The position numbers and the translations under genes were made by a program. A stretch of 11,077 bases of DNA from Cytophagales bacterium (GTDB lineage: Bacteria; Bacteroidota; Bacteroidia; Cytophagales; UBA9547). The stretch is taken from assembly GCA_013298205.1 (NCBI GenBank), contig JAAFJZ010000049.1, positions 1 through 11,077 of the forward strand, in the 5' to 3' direction. Below the pieces are notes generated by a model that saw only the letters and a program-made list of their open reading frames with translations, had not been told where the DNA came from and did no database searches. Below, piece after piece: positions 1-6,421 of this stretch (position 1 is its first letter; each line of letters begins with the position of its first letter).

Positions 1-185
1 TATTTTCTATATACGCCATGCACAAGCGTATCATGGATTAGAGTATATTCTTCATTGAGTCTCTTTTTCCCAGACGAATCTTTTTCGTACCAAGTTTTCT
101 TGATTTTGTTTTGGGAAACCCCTTTTAAAAAAAAACAAATAAATAAAAGTGCAAACCATACTTTCAAAGGAGTTTTAATTTTCAT
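1..185 (-). CDS. N-terminus of a secreted YwqK/MORN-repeat-like protein (partial, cut by window start)
   Basis: An open frame starts with ATG at 185 on the minus strand and continues for 61 codons to the window edge without a stop. The first 25 or so residues form a signal peptide: a basic start (MKIKTPLK), a hydrophobic core (VWFALLFICFFLKG) and a likely cleavage near GVS|QN, a common pattern in Bacteroidota exported proteins. The mature part begins NKIKKTWYEKDSSGKKR and then reads EYTLIHDTLVHGVYRKY-like, resembling one unit of the 'G-x-l-x-x-e-y ... G-x-y-x-x-y' repeats of YwqK/MORN-variant proteins. That family name is an inference from a single repeat unit. Annotation pipelines label many such proteins 'YwqK family antitoxin', but nothing here shows a toxin partner. 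The remainder lies outside the window. The signal peptide is encoded across a run of nine T. Confidence 0.6.
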   Translation of the reverse strand, partial: MKIKTPLKVWFALLFICFFLKGVSQNKIKKTWYEKDSSGKKRLNEEYTLIHDTLVHGVYRK

Positions 186-502
186 GTGGAAACGATTTCA
201 AATACAAACTTTTTATGTTAAACGAAAAAAATAAAATAAAATTAAAATTTCCACAAAAATAGACGGTTACTAAATTTGTTGTTGCTTTAAAATCCTTGTT
301 TTATTGCATTAACAATCGAATTTAAGACGACTAAAAGTATTGGGCGTTCCCTAGGGTCAGGCTATCGCTCCAAGTCCTCGTTCGTTCCTCACTGTGGGCT
401 TTTCGCTCTATCCTTAACGCTTAACCCAAAATTTGCATATCTATTTCAAACTTGAATACAATTCAAACTTTTATAAATATATTTTAATTTTTATTCAAAA
501 GG
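186..502. other. Intergenic region between the divergent-side partial gene and the pyrD 3' end
   Basis: This 317-base gap holds no convincing ORF. It contains the upstream region of the partial minus-strand gene (186-339, very AT-rich), the GC-rich repeat element at 340-429, and the short AT-rich tail behind pyrD (430-502). In the upstream part, 254-261 reads TATTTTTG on the minus strand, matching the Bacteroidota -7 consensus TAnnTTTG, but no -33 TTG element lies at a suitable distance. A small hairpin, TTGAAT-ACA-ATTCAA at 452-466, follows pyrD but lacks a T-run on the minus strand, so I do not call it a terminator. Confidence 0.6.
340..429. repeat. GC-rich dispersed-repeat-like element with imperfect terminal inverted repeats
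   Basis: A sharply bounded block of about 90 bases has roughly 55% GC by count (48 of 87 in 341-427) in a strongly AT-rich surrounding. Its left end TTGGGCGTT (340-348) is matched inversely at the right end by AACGC then CCAA (416-429), interrupted by five bases. Inside are a perfect palindrome CCCTAGGG (349-356) and two imperfect direct copies, GGCTATCGCTC (360-370) and GGCTTTTCGCTC (397-408). No ORF fits. From memory, similar GGGCGT...GGGTC-GGCT...ATCC-(T/C)TAACGC blocks recur in intergenic DNA of many Flavobacteriia and relatives, so I call it a member of a dispersed palindromic family. That it is repeated in this genome cannot be seen from one copy. Confidence 0.6.
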
Positions 503-1519
503 TTAAATTGAACCAGCTATTTTTCTTACAAGTCCAGGACCTTCATATATAAAGCCTGTGTAAATTTGGACTAAAGTTGCTCCAGCATCTATTTTTTCTT
601 GCGCATCTTTTACACTGTTTATTCCCCCTACTCCTATTATTGGTATTTTACCATTTGATTTTTTATGTAAATAAGAAATTACCCAATTTGATTGCTTAGA
701 AAGTGGTTTGCCACTTAGTCCTCCTTGTCCAATTTTTTCTAAAACAGTTGATGAAGTATTTAACTTAGATCTATCTATTGTTGTGTTTGTAGCTATAATT
801 CCAGCAATTTGAGTTATAAAAAAAATTTCTATAATATCATCAAGTTGGTTTTCACTTAAATCTGGAGCTATTTTTAATAAAATGGGTTTTGGTGTTTTAA
901 ACTTATTATTTTCTAAAACCAATGAGTTGAGCAAATTAGTTAAAGGTTCTTTTTCTTGTAATTCTCTTAAACCCGGTGTATTGGGCGAACTAACGTTAAC
1001 AACAAAATAATCTACATAATCATGCAGCTTTTGCATACAAATTAGATAGTCATTTGTGGCTAAATGATTTGGAGTAGCTTTGTTTTTCCCTATATTTCCT
1101 CCTACAATCAAGCCTTTGGGCTTATTTTTTAAAAAAGGGATTGCTTCATCTACCCCTTCGTTATTAAAACCCATCCTGTTAATTAATGCTACGTCTTGTG
1201 GCAAACGAAAAAGTCTTGGTTTATCATTTCCTGGTTGTGCCAAAGGAGTTAATGTGCCTATTTCAATAAATCCAAAACCTACACCAGCCATGCCATGTAA
1301 CATAACAGCATTTTTATCAAATCCTGCTGCCAGACCTATTCTATTTGGAAAGTGAATACCAAATACAGTAATTGGTTTCGAAATAACGGGGTAAAAGATT
1401 TTATTAAAAAAAAAAATAATTTTCCCCACCCAAGCGTATTGTAAAAAAAAGGCTATAAAATGATGCGCACTTTCAGGGTTTAACTTGAATAGAAGCGGTT
1501 TTATTATAAATTTGTACAA
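503..1519 (-). CDS. pyrD: Dihydroorotate dehydrogenase (quinone), class 2
   Basis: PyrD oxidises dihydroorotate to orotate, the fourth step of de novo pyrimidine synthesis, using FMN and passing electrons to membrane quinone. The 338-residue protein has the usual class 2 length. Visible signatures are the N-terminal membrane-associating helices (about 1-45), GLAAGFDKNA (62-71), NRMGFNNEG (114-122), VNVSSPNTPGLR (174-185) with Ser178 as the class 2 catalytic base, LLKIAPDL (214-221), ATNTT (243-247), GGLSGKPL (266-273) and GVGGI (296-300), the last contacting FMN phosphate. Serine rather than cysteine as base and the N-terminal extension separate it from class 1. The start is TTG: MYKFIIKPLLF matches the normal class 2 beginning, and the frame meets a stop six codons upstream with no ATG. 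A run of eleven T lies in codons 35-38. The gene stands alone here; no other pyr gene is adjacent. Confidence 0.96.
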   Translation of the reverse strand: MYKFIIKPLLFKLNPESAHHFIAFFLQYAWVGKIIFFFNKIFYPVISKPITVFGIHFPNRIGLAAGFDKNAVMLHGMAGVGFGFIEIGTLTPLAQPGNDKPRLFRLPQDVALINRMGFNNEGVDEAIPFLKNKPKGLIVGGNIGKNKATPNHLATNDYLICMQKLHDYVDYFVVNVSSPNTPGLRELQEKEPLTNLLNSLVLENNKFKTPKPILLKIAPDLSENQLDDIIEIFFITQIAGIIATNTTIDRSKLNTSSTVLEKIGQGGLSGKPLSKQSNWVISYLHKKSNGKIPIIGVGGINSVKDAQEKIDAGATLVQIYTGFIYEGPGLVRKIAGSI

Positions 1520-1602
1520 GTTGTAATAATATGTTTATATTTACTGCAATATTAAATTATTCAAAACATTAAGAGAAACTTTTTATTTTATTTATCAAAT
1601 GT

Positions 1603-1610
1603 TAAGTTTG
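1603..1610 (+). promoter_or_regulatory. Candidate Bacteroidota -7 promoter element for the sugar transporter
   Basis: TAAGTTTG at 1603-1610 fits the Bacteroidota -7 consensus TAnnTTTG. It would place transcription start near 1617, about 34 bases before the transporter ATG at 1651. The expected -33 TTG/TTTG is not present; only a T-run (1580-1584) sits at the right distance. This is a pattern match, not proof. Confidence 0.4.
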
Positions 1611-1650
1611 CAGATATCTATTCAATTCAATTTATAATTAGTTTTTAAAC

Positions 1651-2898
1651 ATGACTCAAAACAAAAATTCTAATGTCGCTTTTTTTATACTAAGCATTGT
1701 ATTTTTTATGTGGGGATTGCTTACCAGCATGAATAATATTTTATTGCCTCATATAATGACTATTTTTGAACTTAATTTCACTCAAGCAACCCTAATTTAC
1801 CTAACTTTTTTTGGAACTTATTTTGTTATGTCATTTCCAGCAGGAAAAGTAATAAACTCTTTAGGATACAAAAATGGAATTATTGTAGGTTTGGTAATTG
1901 CAGGTTATGCATGTACATTATTTGGGCCAGCGGCTTCACTCAAATCTTACCCACTGTTTCTAACAGCATTAGTTATATTAGCTACAGGAATTACTGTTCT
2001 TCAAGTTGCAGCTAATCCTTATGTTTTGTTAATAGGAAAACCCGAAGATGGTTCTTCTAACTTAAATTTAAAGCAAGCATTTAATTCTTTAGGTCAAGCA
2101 ATCGCTCCACTTATAGGCACTACTTTATTTTTATGGATAGCAGGACTTACACCCGAAAAACTAGAAATGATGTCCCCTCAAGAATACAAATCTGCAGAAG
2201 CTATGTTTGTACAATTGCCATACATTGGGCTGGCAACGATTTTATTCATTTTAGCTTTAATATTAACTTTTTCTAAATTACCTAGTTTTCATAGCAATGA
2301 TGAAGAACCAAGTGTAGCTGGAAGTAAAGATTTTAAATGGGTACTACAATTCAAACATTTGTATTTAGGAGCTTTAGCTATTTTCTTATATGTAGGTGCG
2401 GAAGTTACGATTGGCTCGTATTTAGTTACATATATCTCAAGTCCCGATATTGCAGGAATTGACTTTCTTAAATCTACTCAATTACTTTCTTTGTATTGGG
2501 GTGGAGCTATGGTTGGTAGATTTATTGGTTATACTGCACTTAAAAAAGTAGATGTAGGAAGAGCTTTAGCTACTTGTGCGATTTTGGCTATACTATTAAT
2601 TTGCATTTCCGTTCTCACAAAAGGAGATATAGCGGTTTATTCTATAATAGCTGTTGGTTTGTGTAATTCTATAATGTTCCCCTCAATTTTTTCACTTGGT
2701 CTTAGTGGCTTGGGTAAGTTTTCTGAAGAAGGGTCTTCTGTTTTAATAATGGGAATCGTAGGCGGAGCGATTTTACCTTTTATAGCCGGAATAGGTATAT
2801 CTTCTATAGGTATTCATAACATAATGATATTACCAGCGTTCTGCTATTTGTTCATTATTTATTATGGACTTAAAGGTTCTAGATATGAAAAAATATAG
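1651..2898 (+). CDS. FucP/GluP-type sugar MFS transporter (fucose:H+ symporter family, FHS)
   Basis: A 415-residue inner-membrane permease of the major facilitator superfamily with about twelve hydrophobic segments and a central cytoplasmic loop near 205-232. Family marks are FFMWGLLTSMNNILLPH (18-34), FFGTYFVMSFPAGK (53-66), TGITVLQVAANPYV (112-125), LNLKQAFNSLGQ (138-149) and GGAMVGRFIG (284-293), all typical of FHS permeases for fucose, glucose or galactose. The exact sugar cannot be read from the sequence. The positions aligned with E. coli FucP Asp46 and Glu135, its proton-coupling carboxylates, are Asn29 and Gln118; the offset is 17 residues at both sites. Gln at the second site is usual in GluP-like members, as I recall, whereas Asn at the first is less expected. 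An in-frame TAG lies four codons upstream, so ATG 1651 is the first Met. The gene appears monocistronic, with no catabolic or regulatory gene beside it. Confidence 0.9.
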   Translation: MTQNKNSNVAFFILSIVFFMWGLLTSMNNILLPHIMTIFELNFTQATLIYLTFFGTYFVMSFPAGKVINSLGYKNGIIVGLVIAGYACTLFGPAASLKSYPLFLTALVILATGITVLQVAANPYVLLIGKPEDGSSNLNLKQAFNSLGQAIAPLIGTTLFLWIAGLTPEKLEMMSPQEYKSAEAMFVQLPYIGLATILFILALILTFSKLPSFHSNDEEPSVAGSKDFKWVLQFKHLYLGALAIFLYVGAEVTIGSYLVTYISSPDIAGIDFLKSTQLLSLYWGGAMVGRFIGYTALKKVDVGRALATCAILAILLICISVLTKGDIAVYSIIAVGLCNSIMFPSIFSLGLSGLGKFSEEGSSVLIMGIVGGAILPFIAGIGISSIGIHNIMILPAFCYLFIIYYGLKGSRYEKI

Positions 2899-2921
2899 TT
2901 GATTTCAATCTTTAAAAATTA

Positions 2922-2978
2922 GAGTTTAGTAATTTTTTTCTTGAATTTGAAAAAACTAAGAAAAAAACTACTAAACTT
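2922..2978. terminator. Long shared hairpin between convergent genes, probable bidirectional terminator
   Basis: AGTTTAGTA (2923-2931) plus TTTTTTTC (2933-2940) pairs with GAAAAAAA (2960-2967) plus TACTAAACT (2969-2977), giving 17 paired bases around one A-C mismatch, with a 19-base loop. G2922 and T2978 could add a G-U pair. The stem lies between the 3' ends of the transporter and rel, and its A/T-rich arms supply U-runs in either direction. Stem GC content is low, so strength is uncertain. Confidence 0.55.
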
Positions 2979-3020
2979 AAAAATGCTTTTTTAAAGAATA
3001 TTTTTAAAGCTAAAAAAAAC

Positions 3021-5243
3021 TTATGTTTCTAATCTTGCTACGGAAATAATTCCTGAAACTTTTCTAAGTTTTTTAATCATTACTTCAAGCTGGTTGGTAT
3101 CATGAACTTGTAATCTTATTTTTCCGTCAAATGTGCCATCATGAGTATCAAAAGAAATGGATCTCATGTTTACTTTTAGTTCACTGGAAATGATTTTAGT
3201 GATATTATTGGCAATACCTACTCTATCCGCACCTTTTATTGTTAAACTTGTTAAAAAAGAATGTTCTTTTTTGGTAACCCATCTGGCTTTTAAAATTCTA
3301 TATCCAAAGTTCGAAGCTAATTCAATGGCGTTTGAGCAGGTATTTCTATGAATTTTCACTCCTTCAGAAACGGTTATAAATCCAAATACATCATCTCCAG
3401 AAATAGGACTACAGCATTTGGCGAGAGAATAAGATATTTTATCAAGGTTATTATCCCCCAAAACTAATTCTTGAGTTCGAGGTTTTAATTTTTGAATCGG
3501 GTCAAACTCAATGAAACTATTGCTTGAAACTTCTTTAACTATAGAAGCTGCTTTTGCTGCTTTTTCTTCTAACTCAAATCCTTTGAATAACTTAATGTCA
3601 ATTTGTCCATCTGCAATCTTTACAAACAAATCATTATAATTTTTTTCATGATAAAAGGCTGCCAGTTTTTGAAAGTTTTCTTGATTAATATCTATTTTGA
3701 GGTGGCTAAATTTCCTTTCGACCATTTCCTTACCAAAAATTGCGGTATTGCGACTCTCGTCTTTTAGATAGTCTTTTATTTTAACTTTAGCCTTGGTTGT
3801 AAAAACAAATTTTAGCCAGTCTTCTGTAGGTTTTTGCTTGTTAGAAGTTAAAATTTCAATTTGATCTCCATTATTGAGCACATAACTTAAGGGGACAAGC
3901 TTTTGGTTAACTTTAGCCCCTAAGCATTTTGCCCCAATTTGAGTATGAATTTCAAATGCGAAATCCAAAGCAGTAGAACCGTTAATTAATGTTTTTAATT
4001 CTCCTTTAGGTGTAAATACAAAAACTTCATCTGAAAATAAATTGGACTTAAAATCTTGAATAAAATCTAAAGCTTCTGTTTTGTTAGAAACTGAAAGCAT
4101 ACTTCTTATTTTATTAAGCCAAAGTTCTAACCCTTTGTCTGCTTGTTTACCGGCATTTTCTTTGTATTTCCAATGTGCTGCATAACCTTTTTCGGCTATT
4201 TCGTCCATTCTTTCAGTGCGTACTTGCACTTCCACCCATTGCCCAGTTTGACTCATTACCGTAGAATGTAACGACTCGTAACCATTTGATCTAGGTGTAC
4301 TTATCCAATCTCTTAATCTATCAGGATTGGGTTTATAAATATCAGTTACCATAGAATAGACCTGCCAACAAGCTGTTTTTTCATACTCAATTGGCGTGTT
4401 TATAATGATTCTTATAGCAAATAAATCATAAATCTGTTCAAAATCAATATTCTGTTTTTTGAGTTTATTCCAAATAGAAAATATGGATTTTGGACGGCCT
4501 TTTATTTCGTATTTGAGGTTATTTTGATTTAAAAGTTTTTCAATTGGAGCTATAAAATCCTTTATAAATTTACTTCTTGCAGCTTTGGTTTGTTTTAATT
4601 TTTGGGCGATGGAACGATAAATTTGCGGATCTGAAAACTTTAAATACAAATCCTCAAGTTCTGTTTTAATGGGATACATTCCTAAGCGATGTGCTAAAGG
4701 CGCATAAAGATAAATAGTTTCAGAGGCTATTTTAAGTTGCTTATCTTTAGGCATACTCTCTAAAGTACGCATATTATGCAATCTGTCAGCAATTTTGATC
4801 AAAATTACTCTTACATCATCAGAAAGAGTAAGTAATAATTTTCTGAAATTTTCAGCTTGTAAAGAATCACTTTTCTCAAAAACGCCCGATATTTTTGTGA
4901 GTCCATCAATTATTTTGGCTATTTTACTTCCAAATTCTTTTTCAATATCCTCTACTTCTAGTTGAGTATCTTCTACCACATCGTGCAAGAGTGCAGAAAC
5001 AATTGAGGTGGTACCTAAGCCTATCTCTTCAACTACAATTTGCGCTACCGCAAGAGGATGCAAGATATAAGGCTCTCCCGATTTTCGCCTCATATCTTTA
5101 TGAGATTCTGCTGCAAGATTAAATGCTTTTTTGATTAACTTAGCATCATCATCTTTTAGAAATGGCTTGGCCGATCGGAGAAGTTTTCTATATTCTCTTA
5201 AAATTATAAGCCTATCCGTATCTACTTTTTCTATTACTTCCAC
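3021..5243 (-). CDS. rel: Bifunctional (p)ppGpp synthetase/hydrolase, RelA/SpoT homologue
   Basis: Long-form Rel of 740 residues, making (p)ppGpp from ATP and GDP/GTP and hydrolysing it in the cytoplasm, so controlling the stringent response. Domains in order: HD hydrolase (about 35-195) with His62, His87-Asp88 and Asp153 (ADRLHNMRT), all metal or catalytic positions present; synthetase (about 235-365) with GRPKSIFSIWNKL, Asp273 in YDLFAIR, PRSNGYESLH, and Glu338 in WVEVQVRT; TGS (about 403-466); a helical stretch; a zinc-finger/RIS region with Cys610, Cys611, His632 and Cys636; and a C-terminal ACT domain (about 665-740). Both active sites look intact, so it is probably the main housekeeping enzyme. 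The start is GTG: the next Met is residue 51 inside the HD domain, and no ATG occurs before the upstream stop near 5285. It is convergent with the transporter and divergent from the ppk1 cluster. Confidence 0.96.
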   Translation of the reverse strand: MEVIEKVDTDRLIILREYRKLLRSAKPFLKDDDAKLIKKAFNLAAESHKDMRRKSGEPYILHPLAVAQIVVEEIGLGTTSIVSALLHDVVEDTQLEVEDIEKEFGSKIAKIIDGLTKISGVFEKSDSLQAENFRKLLLTLSDDVRVILIKIADRLHNMRTLESMPKDKQLKIASETIYLYAPLAHRLGMYPIKTELEDLYLKFSDPQIYRSIAQKLKQTKAARSKFIKDFIAPIEKLLNQNNLKYEIKGRPKSIFSIWNKLKKQNIDFEQIYDLFAIRIIINTPIEYEKTACWQVYSMVTDIYKPNPDRLRDWISTPRSNGYESLHSTVMSQTGQWVEVQVRTERMDEIAEKGYAAHWKYKENAGKQADKGLELWLNKIRSMLSVSNKTEALDFIQDFKSNLFSDEVFVFTPKGELKTLINGSTALDFAFEIHTQIGAKCLGAKVNQKLVPLSYVLNNGDQIEILTSNKQKPTEDWLKFVFTTKAKVKIKDYLKDESRNTAIFGKEMVERKFSHLKIDINQENFQKLAAFYHEKNYNDLFVKIADGQIDIKLFKGFELEEKAAKAASIVKEVSSNSFIEFDPIQKLKPRTQELVLGDNNLDKISYSLAKCCSPISGDDVFGFITVSEGVKIHRNTCSNAIELASNFGYRILKARWVTKKEHSFLTSLTIKGADRVGIANNITKIISSELKVNMRSISFDTHDGTFDGKIRLQVHDTNQLEVMIKKLRKVSGIISVARLET

Positions 5244-5834
5244 TTGTAATCGGTAATTTTGGTAATGTATTTTACTTAAATTTTACTTTTTTGTTGAATT
5301 AATTTTTTTTATTTTTAAATGCCTAAATAAACAAAGTTTTTTAATAAAAAGAAATTTTTTAAAGAAGCTTTAATGATTACTAATCTTGTTGATAAGCAAT
5401 AATTAAATTAAATTTATAAAATTTGAGAAATGTTTCATTTTTTGATAAAATTTAGTTTTAAAACCAATATGTTTATTTTTTTATTCAACAAATTTTGATG
5501 TTAAAAATTCGAAAATAAATAAAAATAACATTTTTTTGTAACAATTCATAAAATTAAAGTTGCTTATTCAAAAACGCTTAGTGAAATAAATTATTGAAAA
5601 ACAAGATTAAAATAAATTGATTATCAAATATTTATACTTTTCAACAATGAAAGTAAACCGTTTTTAAGAATTATTTTAACATTATGGCACATTAATTTCA
5701 TATATTTGTTACGTTTTTTAAAAAGTTTGTATTAAACATAACAAAAGAACATAATATATAAAGTTTTAATTCCATTTTTAAAATGTTCACTCCATGGAAA
5801 CTTAAATTTTAGTCAATTTCTTAAAATCAATAAA
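5244..5834. other. 591-base AT-rich divergent intergenic region between rel and the ppnP-ppk1 cluster
   Basis: The region is extremely AT-rich and holds no ORF of credible length on either strand; the few ATGs are followed by stops within a few codons (for example at 5647 and 5684). It must carry the promoters of both rel and the DUF4834-like gene. Only one good -7-type match was found (5701-5708, plus strand). A small perfect inverted repeat TTGAT-T-ATCAA lies at 5617-5627. I see no tRNA, riboswitch or array. Confidence 0.6.
5701..5708 (+). promoter_or_regulatory. Candidate -7 promoter element for the DUF4834-ppnP-ppk1-OstA cluster
   Basis: TATATTTG matches the Bacteroidota -7 consensus TAnnTTTG. 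Start of transcription would fall near 5715, leaving a leader of about 120 bases before ATG 5835. No TTG sits at the -33 position (TAAC there), so support is only partial. Confidence 0.3.
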
Positions 5835-6056
5835 ATGAAATTCATCTTTCTAACTCTATTAATTTCTTATTTAATATATAAATTATTAGGCTTTTTGTTA
5901 CGATTTTATGTGAGAGCCCAAATTACAAAATTTGATCCTCAAAATAGAACCCAAACCCAAAACTCGCAGTATACAAAAGTTAATACTCCAAATAATTCTA
6001 ATAAAAATCCCAAAGGAAATTCGGGAGAATACATTGACTATGAAATAGTTAAATAA
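5835..6056 (+). CDS. Small DUF4834-like membrane-anchored protein
   Basis: A 73-residue protein of unknown function. Residues 1-24 form one hydrophobic segment (MKFIFLTLLISYLIYKLLGF) followed by a basic patch (RFYVRAQITK), so it is probably anchored with its tail on the cytoplasmic side. The middle is polar and rich in Asn, Gln, Thr and Ser, likely disordered, and it ends GEYIDYEIVK. This layout, with a short N-terminal helix, low-complexity linker and acidic G-x-Y-(I/V)-D-(Y/F)-E ending, is that of the DUF4834 family of Bacteroidota; the assignment is from recall of the pattern, not from a search. The conserved tail after a variable linker suggests a docking peptide, which is inference. It is the first gene of a likely four-gene transcript, 38 bases ahead of ppnP. 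Confidence 0.75.
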   Translation: MKFIFLTLLISYLIYKLLGFLLRFYVRAQITKFDPQNRTQTQNSQYTKVNTPNNSNKNPKGNSGEYIDYEIVK

Positions 6057-6094
6057 AAAACACAAACCCAAATTATTCAAAACCCAATAAAAAC

Positions 6095-6379
6095 ATGATC
6101 AAAGTAAACGAGTATTTCGAAAGCAAAGTAAAATCATTATCATTTGAATCTTTCACAGGAGCAGCCACTGTAGGCGTAATATTGCCAGGAAAATACGAAT
6201 TTGGCACAGGAAAGAAAGAAATTATGAACATCATTTCTGGTAAATCAAGTGTAAAATTGCCTAATCAAAGCCAAACTATTTCAGTAAATTCCGGAGAAAA
6301 ATTTGAAGTTGCGGCAAATAGCAAATTTGAAATCGAAGCCATTACAGAAGTGGCGTATTTTTGTCAATTTATAGACTAA
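6095..6379 (+). CDS. ppnP: Pyrimidine/purine nucleoside phosphorylase PpnP (DUF1255/YaiE family)
   Basis: A 94-residue single-domain cupin-fold protein, the same length as E. coli PpnP. The family cleaves ribonucleosides such as uridine, cytidine, adenosine, guanosine and inosine with phosphate, yielding the base and ribose-1-phosphate, for nucleoside salvage in the cytoplasm. Recognisable pieces are the N-terminal NEYFESKVKSLSF (5-17), TVGVILPGKYEFGT (25-38), MNIISGKSSVKLP (44-56), SGEKFEVAANSKFE (66-79) and the C-terminal AYFCQF (87-92), which line up along the whole E. coli protein. Its place between a small membrane protein and ppk1, with 38 and 42 base gaps, suggests co-transcription. 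A phosphate-consuming enzyme beside polyphosphate kinase is a plausible but unproven functional link. Confidence 0.92.
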   Translation: MIKVNEYFESKVKSLSFESFTGAATVGVILPGKYEFGTGKKEIMNIISGKSSVKLPNQSQTISVNSGEKFEVAANSKFEIEAITEVAYFCQFID

Positions 6380-6421
6380 TTAAGTCCTGTTTTCAATACT
6401 TTAATTCAAAAAAAAATCGTT

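Noticed and set aside
254..261. Minus-strand TATTTTTG as promoter of the partial secreted gene
   Set aside because: Matches TAnnTTTG, but such matches are common in AT-rich DNA and no -33 TTG is found at a suitable distance, so it is mentioned only in the intergenic entry.
452..466. Hairpin TTGAAT-ACA-ATTCAA as a pyrD terminator
   Set aside because: The stem is only six A/T-rich pairs and no T-run follows on the minus strand.
1080..1355. 91-codon plus-strand ORF
   Set aside because: It lies fully inside pyrD on the opposite strand, has no family resemblance, and pyrD is intact with all its motifs.
2985..3010. GCTTT...AAAGC inverted repeat just after the rel stop as a terminator
   Set aside because: Only five pairs with a 16-base loop; the neighbouring 17-pair hairpin at 2922-2978 is a much better candidate.
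3157..3351. 64-codon plus-strand ORF inside rel
   Set aside because: It is antisense to the conserved ACT and zinc-finger regions of rel, with no independent support.
5283..5647. Possible replication origin with TTCAACA-type DnaA boxes in the AT-rich gap (near 5292, 5483 and 5639)
   Set aside because: The matches differ from TTATCCACA at key positions, are not clustered or evenly spaced, and no dnaA, dnaN or other origin-linked gene is nearby.
5898..6080. 60-codon minus-strand ORF opposite the DUF4834-like gene
   Set aside because: The plus-strand frame has a signal-anchor plus the family's typical ending and sits in an operon; the antisense frame has neither.
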